Shown here: in pieces, positions 34,484-42,697 of the stretch
Position numbering within the stretch: position 1 is the first letter of the stretch
Layout: every line of letters begins with the position of its first letter
Assembly: GCA_028817435.1 (NCBI GenBank)
Contig: JAPPPQ010000001.1
Location: 60,018 to 124,017, forward strand
DNA length: 64,000 bases
DNA from: Deltaproteobacteria bacterium
GTDB taxonomy: Bacteria; Myxococcota_A; UBA9160; UBA6930
Reading direction: 5' to 3'
Program-made: the position numbers and the translations under genes
Notes under the pieces: generated by a model
What the model saw: only the letters and a program-made list of their open reading frames with translations
Database searches by the model: none
What the model was told of the DNA's origin: nothing

Positions 34484-35766
34484 ATGTGCTGGAAGACGCG
34501 GTGGCCCGCATGGCGCGCATTGGCGAAGCCGCCGGACTCAACCCCGAAGCCATCGAAGCGCTGCGCCACCCGCAGGAAATGCTCAGCGCCTCGCTGGCCG
34601 TGCGCATGGACGATGGCGCCACGCGCTACTTCCCGGCCTTTCGCTGCCGCTGGAACGATGCGCGCGGGCCGACCAAGGGCGGCATTCGCTTTCACCCCAA
34701 TGTCAGCGCCGAGGAAGTGCAGGCCCTGGCGCTGTGGATGACCATCAAGTGCGCGGTGGCCGGCATTCCCTTCGGCGGCGGCAAGGGCGGCGTGGTGGTG
34801 GATCCCAAATCGCTCTCGCACCTGGAGCTCGAGCGGCTCTCGCGCGCCTATATGCGCGCCATGTCGGGGCTGGTGGGGCCGGACAAGGACATTCCCGCCC
34901 CCGATGTCTATACCAACGCGCGCATCATGGGCTGGATGGCCGGCGAATACGAGGCCATTGCCGGAATGCGCGCGCCCGGCGTCATTACCGGCAAGCCCAT
35001 TGCGCTGGGCGGCAGCCTGGGCCGGGACGAAGCCACCGGGCGCGGCGCATTCATCGCCATTCGCAAACTCGCCGAAAAGCTGAAGCAAAAGCCCGGCGAC
35101 ACCCGCGTGGCGGTGCAGGGATTCGGCAACGCCGGTTACCATGTGGCGCGGCTGCTGCAGCAGGCGGGCTACCGCGTGGTGGCCATCTCCGATTCGCGGG
35201 GCGCCATTTACAGCGATGCGGGCTTCGATATCGAGAGCCTGCACCAGCACAAACAGCAAACGCGCAAACTGCAGGCCGTCTATTGCGAGGGCTCGGTTTG
35301 CGAACTGGTCGAGCACCAGCGCATCGGCAACGAGGAACTGCTGGAGCTGGAGGTGGAGCTGCTGGTGCCCGCCGCACTGGAAGGCGTCATTCACGCGGGC
35401 AACGCCGCCCGCGTGCGCGCGCCGGCCATCGTCGAAGTCGCCAACGGCCCCATCACCGGCGATGCCGACGGCATTCTCGAAGAGCGCGGCATTCGCGTGC
35501 TGCCCGATGTCTTCAGCAATTCCGGCGGCGTCACCGTCTCCTACTTCGAGTGGGTGCAGAATCGGCAGGGCTATCCCTGGACTTTGGCAGAAGTGCGCGA
35601 GCGCCTGGAGCAGGTCATGGTGCGCGCCTTCGACGAGCTCTGGGAAGTGCACCAGCGCGAAGGCGTCCCGCTGCGCGCCGCGGCCTACGCCGTCGCCATG
35701 CGCCGCATTGCCGAGGCCATCGAGTCCCACGGCACCCGCGAGTATTTCCAGTCCAACAAAAGCTAG
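34480..35766 (+). CDS. gdhA: glutamate dehydrogenase (Glu/Leu/Phe/Val family)
   Basis: Interconverts glutamate and 2-oxoglutarate plus ammonia. Signature motifs are RGPTKGGIRFHPNV, KCAVAGIPFGGGKGGVVVDPK, VPAPDVYTN-like IPAPDVYTNARIMGWM and the NAD-binding loop VAVQGFGNAGYHVARLLQ. 428 residues, the small hexameric class. The start shares ATGA with the flavoprotein stop, so it is translated from the same transcript. Whether it belongs functionally to that unit is unclear. Confidence 0.93.
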   Translation: MNVLEDAVARMARIGEAAGLNPEAIEALRHPQEMLSASLAVRMDDGATRYFPAFRCRWNDARGPTKGGIRFHPNVSAEEVQALALWMTIKCAVAGIPFGGGKGGVVVDPKSLSHLELERLSRAYMRAMSGLVGPDKDIPAPDVYTNARIMGWMAGEYEAIAGMRAPGVITGKPIALGGSLGRDEATGRGAFIAIRKLAEKLKQKPGDTRVAVQGFGNAGYHVARLLQQAGYRVVAISDSRGAIYSDAGFDIESLHQHKQQTRKLQAVYCEGSVCELVEHQRIGNEELLELEVELLVPAALEGVIHAGNAARVRAPAIVEVANGPITGDADGILEERGIRVLPDVFSNSGGVTVSYFEWVQNRQGYPWTLAEVRERLEQVMVRAFDELWEVHQREGVPLRAAAYAVAMRRIAEAIESHGTREYFQSNKS

Positions 35767-35776
35767 GCTCAGCAAA

Positions 35777-36322
35777 ATGTCGCTGCTGCGCTTTCTCGGA
35801 CTTGGGCGGGAGGATTCCGGCGCGGCGCGCGCCGGGCGGGCGGGCGAAACCGCGTCGGTGCGCGCCATTGCCGCGCGCCTGGAGCGGCTGCCGCCCGAAA
35901 GCGCGCGCTACCTGGCCAGCTTCGCCTATGTGCTGGCGCGGGCTGCCGGGGCCGATTTCGAGATTGCCGAGGAAGAAGCGGCAGAGATGCGCCGCAGCGT
36001 GCAGGCCTTGGCGGCGCTGGGCGACGACGAGGCCGAACTGGTGGTGGAGATTGCCCGCAGCCAGGCGCGGCTGCTGGGCGGCACCGAGAACTACATCGTC
36101 ACCCGCGAATTCCGCAAGATCGCAAGCCGCGAGCAGCGCGGGCAATTGCTCGCCTGTCTCTACGCCGTAGCCGCCGCCGACGGCACCATCTCGAGCCCCG
36201 AAAGCGCGGAAATCGCCGCCATTGGCGAAGAGCTCGGCTTCACCCGCCCCGAAATCAACGCGCTGCGCAGCCGCTGGCGCGGCAAGCTGGCGGAATTCCA
36301 GCGGACTACAACTCGCCGGTAA
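35777..36322 (+). CDS. TerB-like / co-chaperone DjlA-N domain protein
   Basis: Helical protein of 181 residues with the TerB fold signature: an N-terminal FAYVLARAAGADFEIAEEEAAEMRR half and a C-terminal YAVAAADGTISSPESAEIAAIGEELG half, with the acidic D-G-x-I-S loop. The N-terminus is short and basic. It follows gdhA by 10 bp. Its last 17 bp overlap the convergent WS/DGAT gene. TerB proteins accompany stress and envelope functions; no specific role is evident. Confidence 0.8.
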   Translation: MSLLRFLGLGREDSGAARAGRAGETASVRAIAARLERLPPESARYLASFAYVLARAAGADFEIAEEEAAEMRRSVQALAALGDDEAELVVEIARSQARLLGGTENYIVTREFRKIASREQRGQLLACLYAVAAADGTISSPESAEIAAIGEELGFTRPEINALRSRWRGKLAEFQRTTTRR

Positions 36323-37751
36323 CGGGGTGCGCGATTCGCACCTCAAAAGCCTCGGCCAGCTCCCGGAAAGAACTCGCAACCAAACGAGTGAAGACCTGCA
36401 GATCGGGCACCAGGTTGTAATCTGCAATAAAGCCCCAGGTCAAATTGCCGTCGTAGCTGAACAGCGCAATGCCGAGGCCCATGTTCTCGAGCAGCGGCGC
36501 CATGGGAAAGGTGGCGAGCAGCCGCGCGCCGAGCATATAGAGCGGAAACTGCGGGCCGGGCACATTGGTAATGATGGTGTTGGCATAGCCGCCGGCCGCC
36601 TGCGCGCCCAGCGAGAGCAACACCGGCGGCGTCCACTCTGCAACCCGCATCATCATTTCCACACCCAGCGCGTCGCGCGATTCCTTCAGTTCCCGTGTGT
36701 GCTCGGTAATGGCGCGCAACCGGTCTGCCGGCGCTTCCACGGCCAGCGGCAGGCGAATCTGCCAGGCCGAAACGCGGTTGCCGAGCTTGCCGCGCTCTTC
36801 GGCGCTGCGCATACTCACCGGCGCAGCGGCGCGGAAGTTGAGTCCGGCCAGCGCGGTATTGCGCAACTTCAGATATTCGCGGAAAGCGCCGGCCGCCGTG
36901 GCCAGCACCACATCGTTCACAGTGCAGCCCGCCGCCCGGCGCAGCGCCTTCACATCATCGAGCGCAAAGTTCAGCCAGTCGAAGCGCCGGTGCGGCCCCA
37001 GCGGGCCGTTAATGGGCGTCGCCGACGGTGGATCGAGGGCCTTGGCCAGCAATTCGCCCAGCGCCTGAATGCGCACGCGCAGTTCCCCGCCCAGATCCGG
37101 CGTCTCTATGCGCGGATTGCGCAAACTGCGCAATGCGCGCAGCGCGCGGCCCGGCATGGCGGCGCGGCGCGAAAGATCATCGCGCAGCAATTCGCGGCGG
37201 CTCGGCGCGGGGCGCGGCACATAGGGAACCGGCTCGGGAATCTCGCGCAGCGGCTCCGGGCTCATCAAAATTTGCGCCAGGTCTGCGCCGGAAACGCCGT
37301 CAATCATGCAGTGGTGAATCTTCATGAACATGGCAAAGCGGTTGCCGCGAAACCCCTCAATGACCCACATTTCCCACAGCGGCCGGTCGCGGTCGAGCTT
37401 TTGCGCCATCAACCGGCCCGCCAAACGCTTCAATTGCTCGAAGCCGCCCGGGTGCGGCAGGCTGGTGTGGCGCATATGGTAATCCAGGTTGAAATCCGGA
37501 TCGTCCACCCACACCGGGTTGCGCGTCAGCGGCGTCCACAAAATCTTCTGCCGGTAGCGCGGAATGCGGTGCAGCACGCTCTCGGTGGCGAGGCGAATCC
37601 GCGCAAAATTCACGCCGCCTTCGGGGGTGGCCAAATCGCCCAGCTCGTAGAGCGCCACGCTGGCAATGTGCATATGCCCCGCCGGCGTCTCGCCGAACAA
37701 AAAGGAGGTGTCCTGTGCAGAGAGCCGCTCGTGGTAGTGATAGCCCTGCAT
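36306..37751 (-). CDS. wax ester synthase / diacylglycerol O-acyltransferase (WS/DGAT)
   Basis: Acyl-CoA-dependent enzyme making wax esters or triacylglycerol. The catalytic motif HHCMIDG (HHxxxDG) is at residues 146-152. The N-terminal RLSAQDTSFLFGE and the late NVPGPQFPLYMLGARL region are family hallmarks. 481 residues, the usual length. Its ATG directly follows the stop of the esterase gene (adjacent TAG-ATG), so they are co-transcribed. A storage-lipid role is likely. Confidence 0.93.
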   Translation of the reverse strand: MQGYHYHERLSAQDTSFLFGETPAGHMHIASVALYELGDLATPEGGVNFARIRLATESVLHRIPRYRQKILWTPLTRNPVWVDDPDFNLDYHMRHTSLPHPGGFEQLKRLAGRLMAQKLDRDRPLWEMWVIEGFRGNRFAMFMKIHHCMIDGVSGADLAQILMSPEPLREIPEPVPYVPRPAPSRRELLRDDLSRRAAMPGRALRALRSLRNPRIETPDLGGELRVRIQALGELLAKALDPPSATPINGPLGPHRRFDWLNFALDDVKALRRAAGCTVNDVVLATAAGAFREYLKLRNTALAGLNFRAAAPVSMRSAEERGKLGNRVSAWQIRLPLAVEAPADRLRAITEHTRELKESRDALGVEMMMRVAEWTPPVLLSLGAQAAGGYANTIITNVPGPQFPLYMLGARLLATFPMAPLLENMGLGIALFSYDGNLTWGFIADYNLVPDLQVFTRLVASSFRELAEAFEVRIAHPVTGEL

Positions 37752-39098
37752 CTACACCTCCGCGCCGGGCGCGTCCTCCGCACCGGGAGAGCGCCAGGCT
37801 GCGCTGGGCCGGGGCGCGGACGCCGCAGACTCTGCACTGCGCGCCTTGCCGCGGTGCAGCGCGTGGGTGTGTTCCAGAAACGCGGCGACAGCGCGCACCG
37901 CCTGGGCCGAGCGAAACGAGTGAAAAGTGTCGAAGGCGTGCTGCGCGCCCCGCATCTCCAGGTGCAGCACGGGCTGTTGCGATTCCCGCGCCAGCCGCCG
38001 CACGAACTCCCGCGCCTCGCCGGGCAGCACCAGAGAATCGCAAGCGCCGTGCACCACGAGAAAAGGCGGCGCTTGCGCCGAAATATGCGAAACCGGCGAG
38101 GCGTCTTCCCAGAGCTGCGGATTCTCCTGCGGCGTGCACTTCAGCACCCACTTCGCCAGAAAAGGCGTCATAGGCTGTTCGCGCCGCAGCCCCGCGCGGT
38201 CCAAAAAGTCATAGACGCCGTAAAAAGGCGCGCAGGCCTGCACCCGCGTATCCACCGCCTCGAAGCCCGGCTGAAAAGCCGGGAAGTTCGGCGACAGCGC
38301 CGCCAGCGACGCCAAATGCCCGCCCGCCGAGCCGCCGGTCAGGCACACAAAGTCCGCATCTGCGCCGTAATCGCCGGCGTGTTCGCGCAGCCAGGCAATG
38401 GCGCGCTTCACATCCACAATCGCATCGGGAAAAGTGGCGCGCGGCGCGAGCCGATAGTTCATGGCAAAGCAAACCCAGCCGCGCGAAGCCAGGTGCGACA
38501 TCAGCGGCTGCCCCTGCCGCTCCTTGTCGCCATACACCCAGCCGCCGCCGTGGATTTGCAGCAGCACCGGGCGCAACCCCTGGGGCGGCGCGCCATTGCG
38601 GCGCGGCGCGGGCTCGGGCAGCACCACATCCAGCAAATTGCGGCGGCCCTGATCCCCCGGCAGCGGCGGGCCGTATTCAATATTGCGCAGCCAGCGAACG
38701 CCGGGCCGCCGCATGCGGAAGGGATGCCGCAGCCCGTGCACCACCGAAACCTGCGGCTGCGCCGCCAAATCGAGCCCGTGCTCTGCGGCCAGCGCCCGCA
38801 CTTCCCCGGCCGCGCCCAGCGCCCGCACATGGCAGGCCAGCAACAGGCCCCAGGAAACGAAAGTCAGCGCCAGCCCCAGCACGCCGGGCGCAACGCCCAG
38901 CGCGCCCTGCCACGCAAACCACAGGGTCACCAGCGCCTGAAGGGCCAAATGCTGCAGCGCCAGTTCGCCCGTCAGCCAGCCGACCAAAAAGTATGGGAAG
39001 GCCGCCCATGCCAGGCGCTGCGACGGCCGCCATGGCAGCCAGGCGGCCAGCGAGGCGGCCAGCCCCACTGCGCTCAAAAACAGGTAGAGCAACGACAT
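37752..39098 (-). CDS. membrane-anchored alpha/beta hydrolase of the HSL/BD-FAE type (carboxylesterase)
   Basis: Three N-terminal hydrophobic helices (about 1-20, 35-70, 72-92) anchor a cytoplasmic or periplasmic esterase domain. The oxyanion loop is HGGGW (183-187), nucleophile GGSAGG with S257, acid in GACDSLVLPG and His in GAQHAFD. A basic, Ala/Ser-rich tail of about 40 residues closes the protein. 448 residues from ATG 39098, with GGGGAG upstream. The neighbouring WS/DGAT gene suggests a lipid or wax substrate. Confidence 0.88.
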   Translation of the reverse strand: MSLLYLFLSAVGLAASLAAWLPWRPSQRLAWAAFPYFLVGWLTGELALQHLALQALVTLWFAWQGALGVAPGVLGLALTFVSWGLLLACHVRALGAAGEVRALAAEHGLDLAAQPQVSVVHGLRHPFRMRRPGVRWLRNIEYGPPLPGDQGRRNLLDVVLPEPAPRRNGAPPQGLRPVLLQIHGGGWVYGDKERQGQPLMSHLASRGWVCFAMNYRLAPRATFPDAIVDVKRAIAWLREHAGDYGADADFVCLTGGSAGGHLASLAALSPNFPAFQPGFEAVDTRVQACAPFYGVYDFLDRAGLRREQPMTPFLAKWVLKCTPQENPQLWEDASPVSHISAQAPPFLVVHGACDSLVLPGEAREFVRRLARESQQPVLHLEMRGAQHAFDTFHSFRSAQAVRAVAAFLEHTHALHRGKARSAESAASAPRPSAAWRSPGAEDAPGAEV

Positions 39099-39248
39099 CT
39101 CCCCGATTATGCGCGATTCGCCGCAGCCGCGCATGGCCGCCCCCGCTGCGCCGGGCGGGCGAACCGCCGGGGAGGAAGGCCCGTCCAAAGACGGCTACGC
39201 TGCCACGCCGCAGGAAAACCACGCACCCACAGGAGAACCCGCAGATCC

Positions 39249-40625
39249 ATGAGTGGAACCGAGCAATCCGTCCCCGGCGCAGAGGACGCAGCCTCCCACG
39301 CTCCCGCCCCCGCTACGGGCGGCGCAGACACCCCGCGCGCCGCCCTCCAGCAGCGCCTCTCTCACAGCGCACAGGCTGCGTCGCTGCACCTGCAAAACGC
39401 CGCGCGGCAGGCCCAACTGGTGTGGAGGCGGGCACTGCGGGCGTGGAGACGGGCACTGCAGGCGTGGCAGCAATGGCCCGCGCGGCAAGCCTGGCAGGCA
39501 TGGCGCGCACGGCGCGCGCAGCGGCGCGCCGCACAGCGGGCCGCGCGCAGCCCCGGCGCAACGCCCCGCGCATCCCGCGCCAGCCTCGCCGTGGCGCTGG
39601 CGGGCGCGCTGCTCTTTCCCGCCGCCTTCGCGGGTGTGGCTTTCGCCGCGGGCCGTCCGCTGCAGGGCGAAGTGCTGGCGGGCGTGCTGGTAGCGGCGCT
39701 GCCCCTGGCAGCCTGGCGCTTTGGCGGATCGCGCGGCGTGCGGCCGCTTTCCCAGGCGCTGGCGCTGCTGTTCCTGGCCGCCGTGGTAATCATCGCCGCC
39801 GGGCGCTTGGCCCCCGCGCTGGCCGAAGGCGGCGCAGTAGATCTGGTGGGCGCAGCCCCTCTGCCCCTGCTGGCCCTGGCGCTCTACGCCTTTTATCTGG
39901 CGGCCAACCGGCTGGCCGATCCCGGCGAAGCCCATGTGCTCTCGCGCCGCCTCGACCGCGTCTTCTCCGGCCCGCCGCTGTTGCTGAGCCTGCTTATGGC
40001 CGCGCTGCTGGCCACCGCGCTGCTGCTGGCCCTGCACACCCTGCGCGAACAGGGCGCGGCAGAATCCCTCGCCGCCAAGTTTCTGGAGCGCGGCGTCATT
40101 CCGCCGCTCACCCTGTTTCTGTTCTGCTGGGGCCTGCTGATGATTCTCAACAAGTTCTTCGCCCTGTGGTGGGAACGCCGCACCTTTGCCGGAGTGCGGC
40201 CCGGCTCGGTATTGCTGGCGAGCTTCCAGCAACTGCAAAACGAGCACAGCGCCCACGGACTCGATTACTTCCTGGATCTGCTGTGGAAGAAGTCCACAGA
40301 TTTCTACACCCTGCCGCGCTACATCAACTGGGCCATTCCCATTCTCGGCTTCATCGGCACCGTGCTCGGCATTTCGCTGGCCGCCGAAGGCATCCAATCC
40401 ATCATTGGCGCGCAGGGCGGGCTGGCGCAAATGTCCGCCGATCTCGGCAAAGCCATTTCGCCCCTCGGCATCGCCTTCGACACCACCCTCATTGCGCTCT
40501 CTCTCAGCGTCGCCCTGGTGCTCATTCAAACCGCCCTGCAGCGCTGGGAAGACAATGTGCTCATTGATGTGGAGCACCGCCTGCGAGTCATGGAGGAGGC
40601 GGCAGGCGGCGCAAGCCCGGCATGA
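39249..40625 (+). CDS. MotA/TolQ/ExbB-type proton-channel protein with a Trp/Arg-rich N-terminal helix
   Basis: First gene of a four-gene coupled operon. Residues about 57-105 form a highly basic helix rich in Trp, Gln and Arg (WRRALRAWRRALQAW and similar). Hydrophobic helices follow in the region 117-305. The C-terminal part carries the MotA/ExbB core: WAIPILGFIGTVLGISLAAEG and ISPLGIAFDTTLIALSLSVALVLI, with the connecting amphipathic segment. 458 residues; the family core is usually preceded by fewer helices. ATG 39249. The last codons overlap the next start (ATGA). It probably forms the stator channel for the downstream partners. Confidence 0.8.
   Translation: MSGTEQSVPGAEDAASHAPAPATGGADTPRAALQQRLSHSAQAASLHLQNAARQAQLVWRRALRAWRRALQAWQQWPARQAWQAWRARRAQRRAAQRAARSPGATPRASRASLAVALAGALLFPAAFAGVAFAAGRPLQGEVLAGVLVAALPLAAWRFGGSRGVRPLSQALALLFLAAVVIIAAGRLAPALAEGGAVDLVGAAPLPLLALALYAFYLAANRLADPGEAHVLSRRLDRVFSGPPLLLSLLMAALLATALLLALHTLREQGAAESLAAKFLERGVIPPLTLFLFCWGLLMILNKFFALWWERRTFAGVRPGSVLLASFQQLQNEHSAHGLDYFLDLLWKKSTDFYTLPRYINWAIPILGFIGTVLGISLAAEGIQSIIGAQGGLAQMSADLGKAISPLGIAFDTTLIALSLSVALVLIQTALQRWEDNVLIDVEHRLRVMEEAAGGASPA
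39423..39464 (+). repeat. two 21-bp tandem units in the channel-protein N-terminus
   Basis: Two copies of a 21-bp unit (39423-39443 and 39444-39464) differ at only a few positions. They encode the heptads WRRALRA and WRRALQA. Degenerate Trp/Arg units continue downstream. The repeat builds an amphipathic helix with Trp every seven residues. Confidence 0.7.
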
Positions 40626-41140
40626 GGCGCGGCGGCTTCATCGGGGATCAGGAAGAAAACAACGCCCCCATGATCGAAATCTTCGGCGGCGTGTTCGCCC
40701 TGTTGCTGGTGCTGTTTCTGCTTATGAACATGTTTTCCCAGGCCGGCTTGCAAGAGCGGCTGGAGCAGTCCGCCGAAGAGGGCCTTTACAAGATCGGCTG
40801 GGGACCCAGCGGCGCGGGCTTCGTGGTGTTGAGCTATCCCGACCACCTGCGGCTCATCGAAACCGGCGAGACCATCGAGCGCGGCACGCTCTGCGCTCCC
40901 GGCAGCGCCTACATTCCCTACGCCCGGCGCATTTACGGCGGGCGCGGCGCAAACCAGCAACTCATCTTCGCCATTCTGGAAGGCGGCGTGGCCACCATGG
41001 CCGAAGCGCGCAACTGCCTGCGCGCCCTGTTGCCCGGCCGCCGGCTCAGCATCGGCTGGATCATCGCCGACAACGAACTGCTCAAATCCGTCTCCATCGG
41101 CGATATTCCGCCGCACATTCAGGAGACCATCGCGCCGTGA
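40622..41140 (+). CDS. single-anchor MotB/ExbD/TolR-like protein (172 residues)
   Basis: Unrecognised family. A short N-terminal tail (about 1-17) is followed by one membrane helix, MIEIFGGVFALLLVLFLLMNM (about 17-37), with Glu19 at its start and Asp/Glu just before it. An extracytoplasmic domain of about 130 residues follows. This is the topology of ExbD, TolR and MotB, in which a conserved acidic residue near the cytoplasmic end of the helix carries protons. The body has AILEGGVATMAEARNCLRALLPG. Overlaps both neighbours (ATGA upstream, GTGA downstream). Confidence 0.65.
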   Translation: MRRGGFIGDQEENNAPMIEIFGGVFALLLVLFLLMNMFSQAGLQERLEQSAEEGLYKIGWGPSGAGFVVLSYPDHLRLIETGETIERGTLCAPGSAYIPYARRIYGGRGANQQLIFAILEGGVATMAEARNCLRALLPGRRLSIGWIIADNELLKSVSIGDIPPHIQETIAP

Positions 41141-42693
41141 AGCGGCCCGGCCGAAGCGCGCTGCTGCCCGGCTTCACCGGCGTGGCGCTGGCCGACATTC
41201 TCGCCAACGGCGTGGCCATGGTGGTCATTCTCATTGCCATCACCGTCAGCGTCCGCAACGCCCAGGAACAGGAACGCCTGGAGCAGGCCCAGGATGTTTC
41301 GGTGCTGCTCAGCCGCGAACTCGCCACCTCGGTGGTGATGAACGCATTGCCCACCAGCCCGCCCTCGGTGCTGCACGATTACGAGCGCTCGCCCCTGGAC
41401 CAGAACCCGCAGCACTCGCTCATGCCCATACTCGAACTGCGCAAGGAAGGCGTGCGCAACCGCTACAACGGCCGCCTGTTCCGCCGCCGCGAATTGCTGC
41501 GGCAAGACAACGCGCTGGACCGCTATCTGCAGAGCCTCTCCCCGGTGCAGCGGCAGAACCTGCGCCTCGATGTGCTCAGCATCCGCAACTTCTACATTGC
41601 CATGTCCATCTTCAAGCAAAACGGCGTCCGCCCCTTTCACTGGCACTTTCTGGGCGAAGCCGCCGGCGGGCAGCAACCCCAACTCGCCGGCGGCGGCGGC
41701 GAATCTCTGCAGCGCGGCGCGCCCCCCGAAGCCCTGCAGCCCGGCGAACGGCCGGGGCTGGGGCGGCGGCCCGGCGCGGGAGATTTTCAGCTCCCCGCCG
41801 GCGCGCGCTTCGGCCCGGAAAACGACCAGCTCGCCTATCCCAATGTGGGCCCGCCGGGCCGCCGCGGCGGCGGACGCGGCCGCCCCGGCCGCCGCACCAT
41901 GCGCTTCCGCCTGCCCTCGCCCGAATCCCTCAACGCCATTACGCCGCGGGGCGCGCGCGTTCAGGTCAACGATGCGCAGGTGCTCGCCGCGCTCTACCGC
42001 TACATGGAAGACATCCAGCGCCGCAGCGACGCCGGAGAATACGACGCCCTGGCCCGCAGCAACCTGCGCCGCGCGCTGGCGCAATTTTTCGCAGAGCCGC
42101 CCAGCTTCGAAGAATACGAACACGCCGCGGCGCTGGTGGAATCGCTCAAACAGCCCTGGCCCGGCCCGCCCGACGGAGTCGCCGTCCGCCGCGTGCCCAC
42201 CGCGGGCGCAAGCGCCCTGCAGCTCGGCGCAGACGCCCGGCAGCGCCGCGTGCTGATCCGCGAACACCAAAGCGGCGAAGCAAAACACCCCGGCGCGCAA
42301 AGCGCCCACGCGGGCGAAGGCGATGCAGCGGCGGTGCAGCTTCGCATGGGGCAGTGGCCCGCCATTTACCGGGGACTCACCATTCCCCTTTACCACGGCG
42401 GGCTGGCGCTGGTGGCGCCGGGGCAGCAATCGCCCCGCGCCTGGCGCTGGCGGCTGGTCGCCCTGACCGATTCCGCGCTCAGCGATGGCACCATTGGCTT
42501 TGTCTATGCCGCGCTGGATGCCGCCGGCAACCTGTTGCTGGCCGGCGAAGAAAACAGCGTCACCGTAAACGGCCTGCCGCTGCGCAGCGCCTACGCCGCC
42601 TGGTTCCTGCGCAACGAACGCATGCTGTTGCTGCTCTACGGGTTGCTGGTGCTCTTCATGCTGGCCATGCTCACGCGCCGCTTCCGCCGCTGA
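41137..42693 (+). CDS. membrane protein with acidic N-terminal helix and C-terminal anchor (518 residues), motor-like partner
   Basis: Unrecognised family. The N-terminal helix ALADILANGVAMVVILIAITV has Asp20 at its start, as in MotB and ExbD. It is followed by a long extracytoplasmic region of about 450 residues, then a second helix near the C-terminus (about 496-512, RMLLLLYGLLVLFML). The middle (about 180-270) is Gly/Pro/Arg-rich and probably disordered. The rest contains regular alpha/beta-like segments. GTG 41137 in a GTGA overlap with the previous gene; the next gene starts 4 bp after the stop. Confidence 0.6.
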   Translation: MKRPGRSALLPGFTGVALADILANGVAMVVILIAITVSVRNAQEQERLEQAQDVSVLLSRELATSVVMNALPTSPPSVLHDYERSPLDQNPQHSLMPILELRKEGVRNRYNGRLFRRRELLRQDNALDRYLQSLSPVQRQNLRLDVLSIRNFYIAMSIFKQNGVRPFHWHFLGEAAGGQQPQLAGGGGESLQRGAPPEALQPGERPGLGRRPGAGDFQLPAGARFGPENDQLAYPNVGPPGRRGGGRGRPGRRTMRFRLPSPESLNAITPRGARVQVNDAQVLAALYRYMEDIQRRSDAGEYDALARSNLRRALAQFFAEPPSFEEYEHAAALVESLKQPWPGPPDGVAVRRVPTAGASALQLGADARQRRVLIREHQSGEAKHPGAQSAHAGEGDAAAVQLRMGQWPAIYRGLTIPLYHGGLALVAPGQQSPRAWRWRLVALTDSALSDGTIGFVYAALDAAGNLLLAGEENSVTVNGLPLRSAYAAWFLRNERMLLLLYGLLVLFMLAMLTRRFRR

Positions 42694-42697
42694 ACCA

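Noticed and set aside
36222..39248. Open frame continuing upstream of the MotA/ExbB-type gene for about 3 kb
   Set aside because: It is antisense to the WS/DGAT and esterase genes. The true protein starts at ATG 39249, where a membrane-protein sequence begins.
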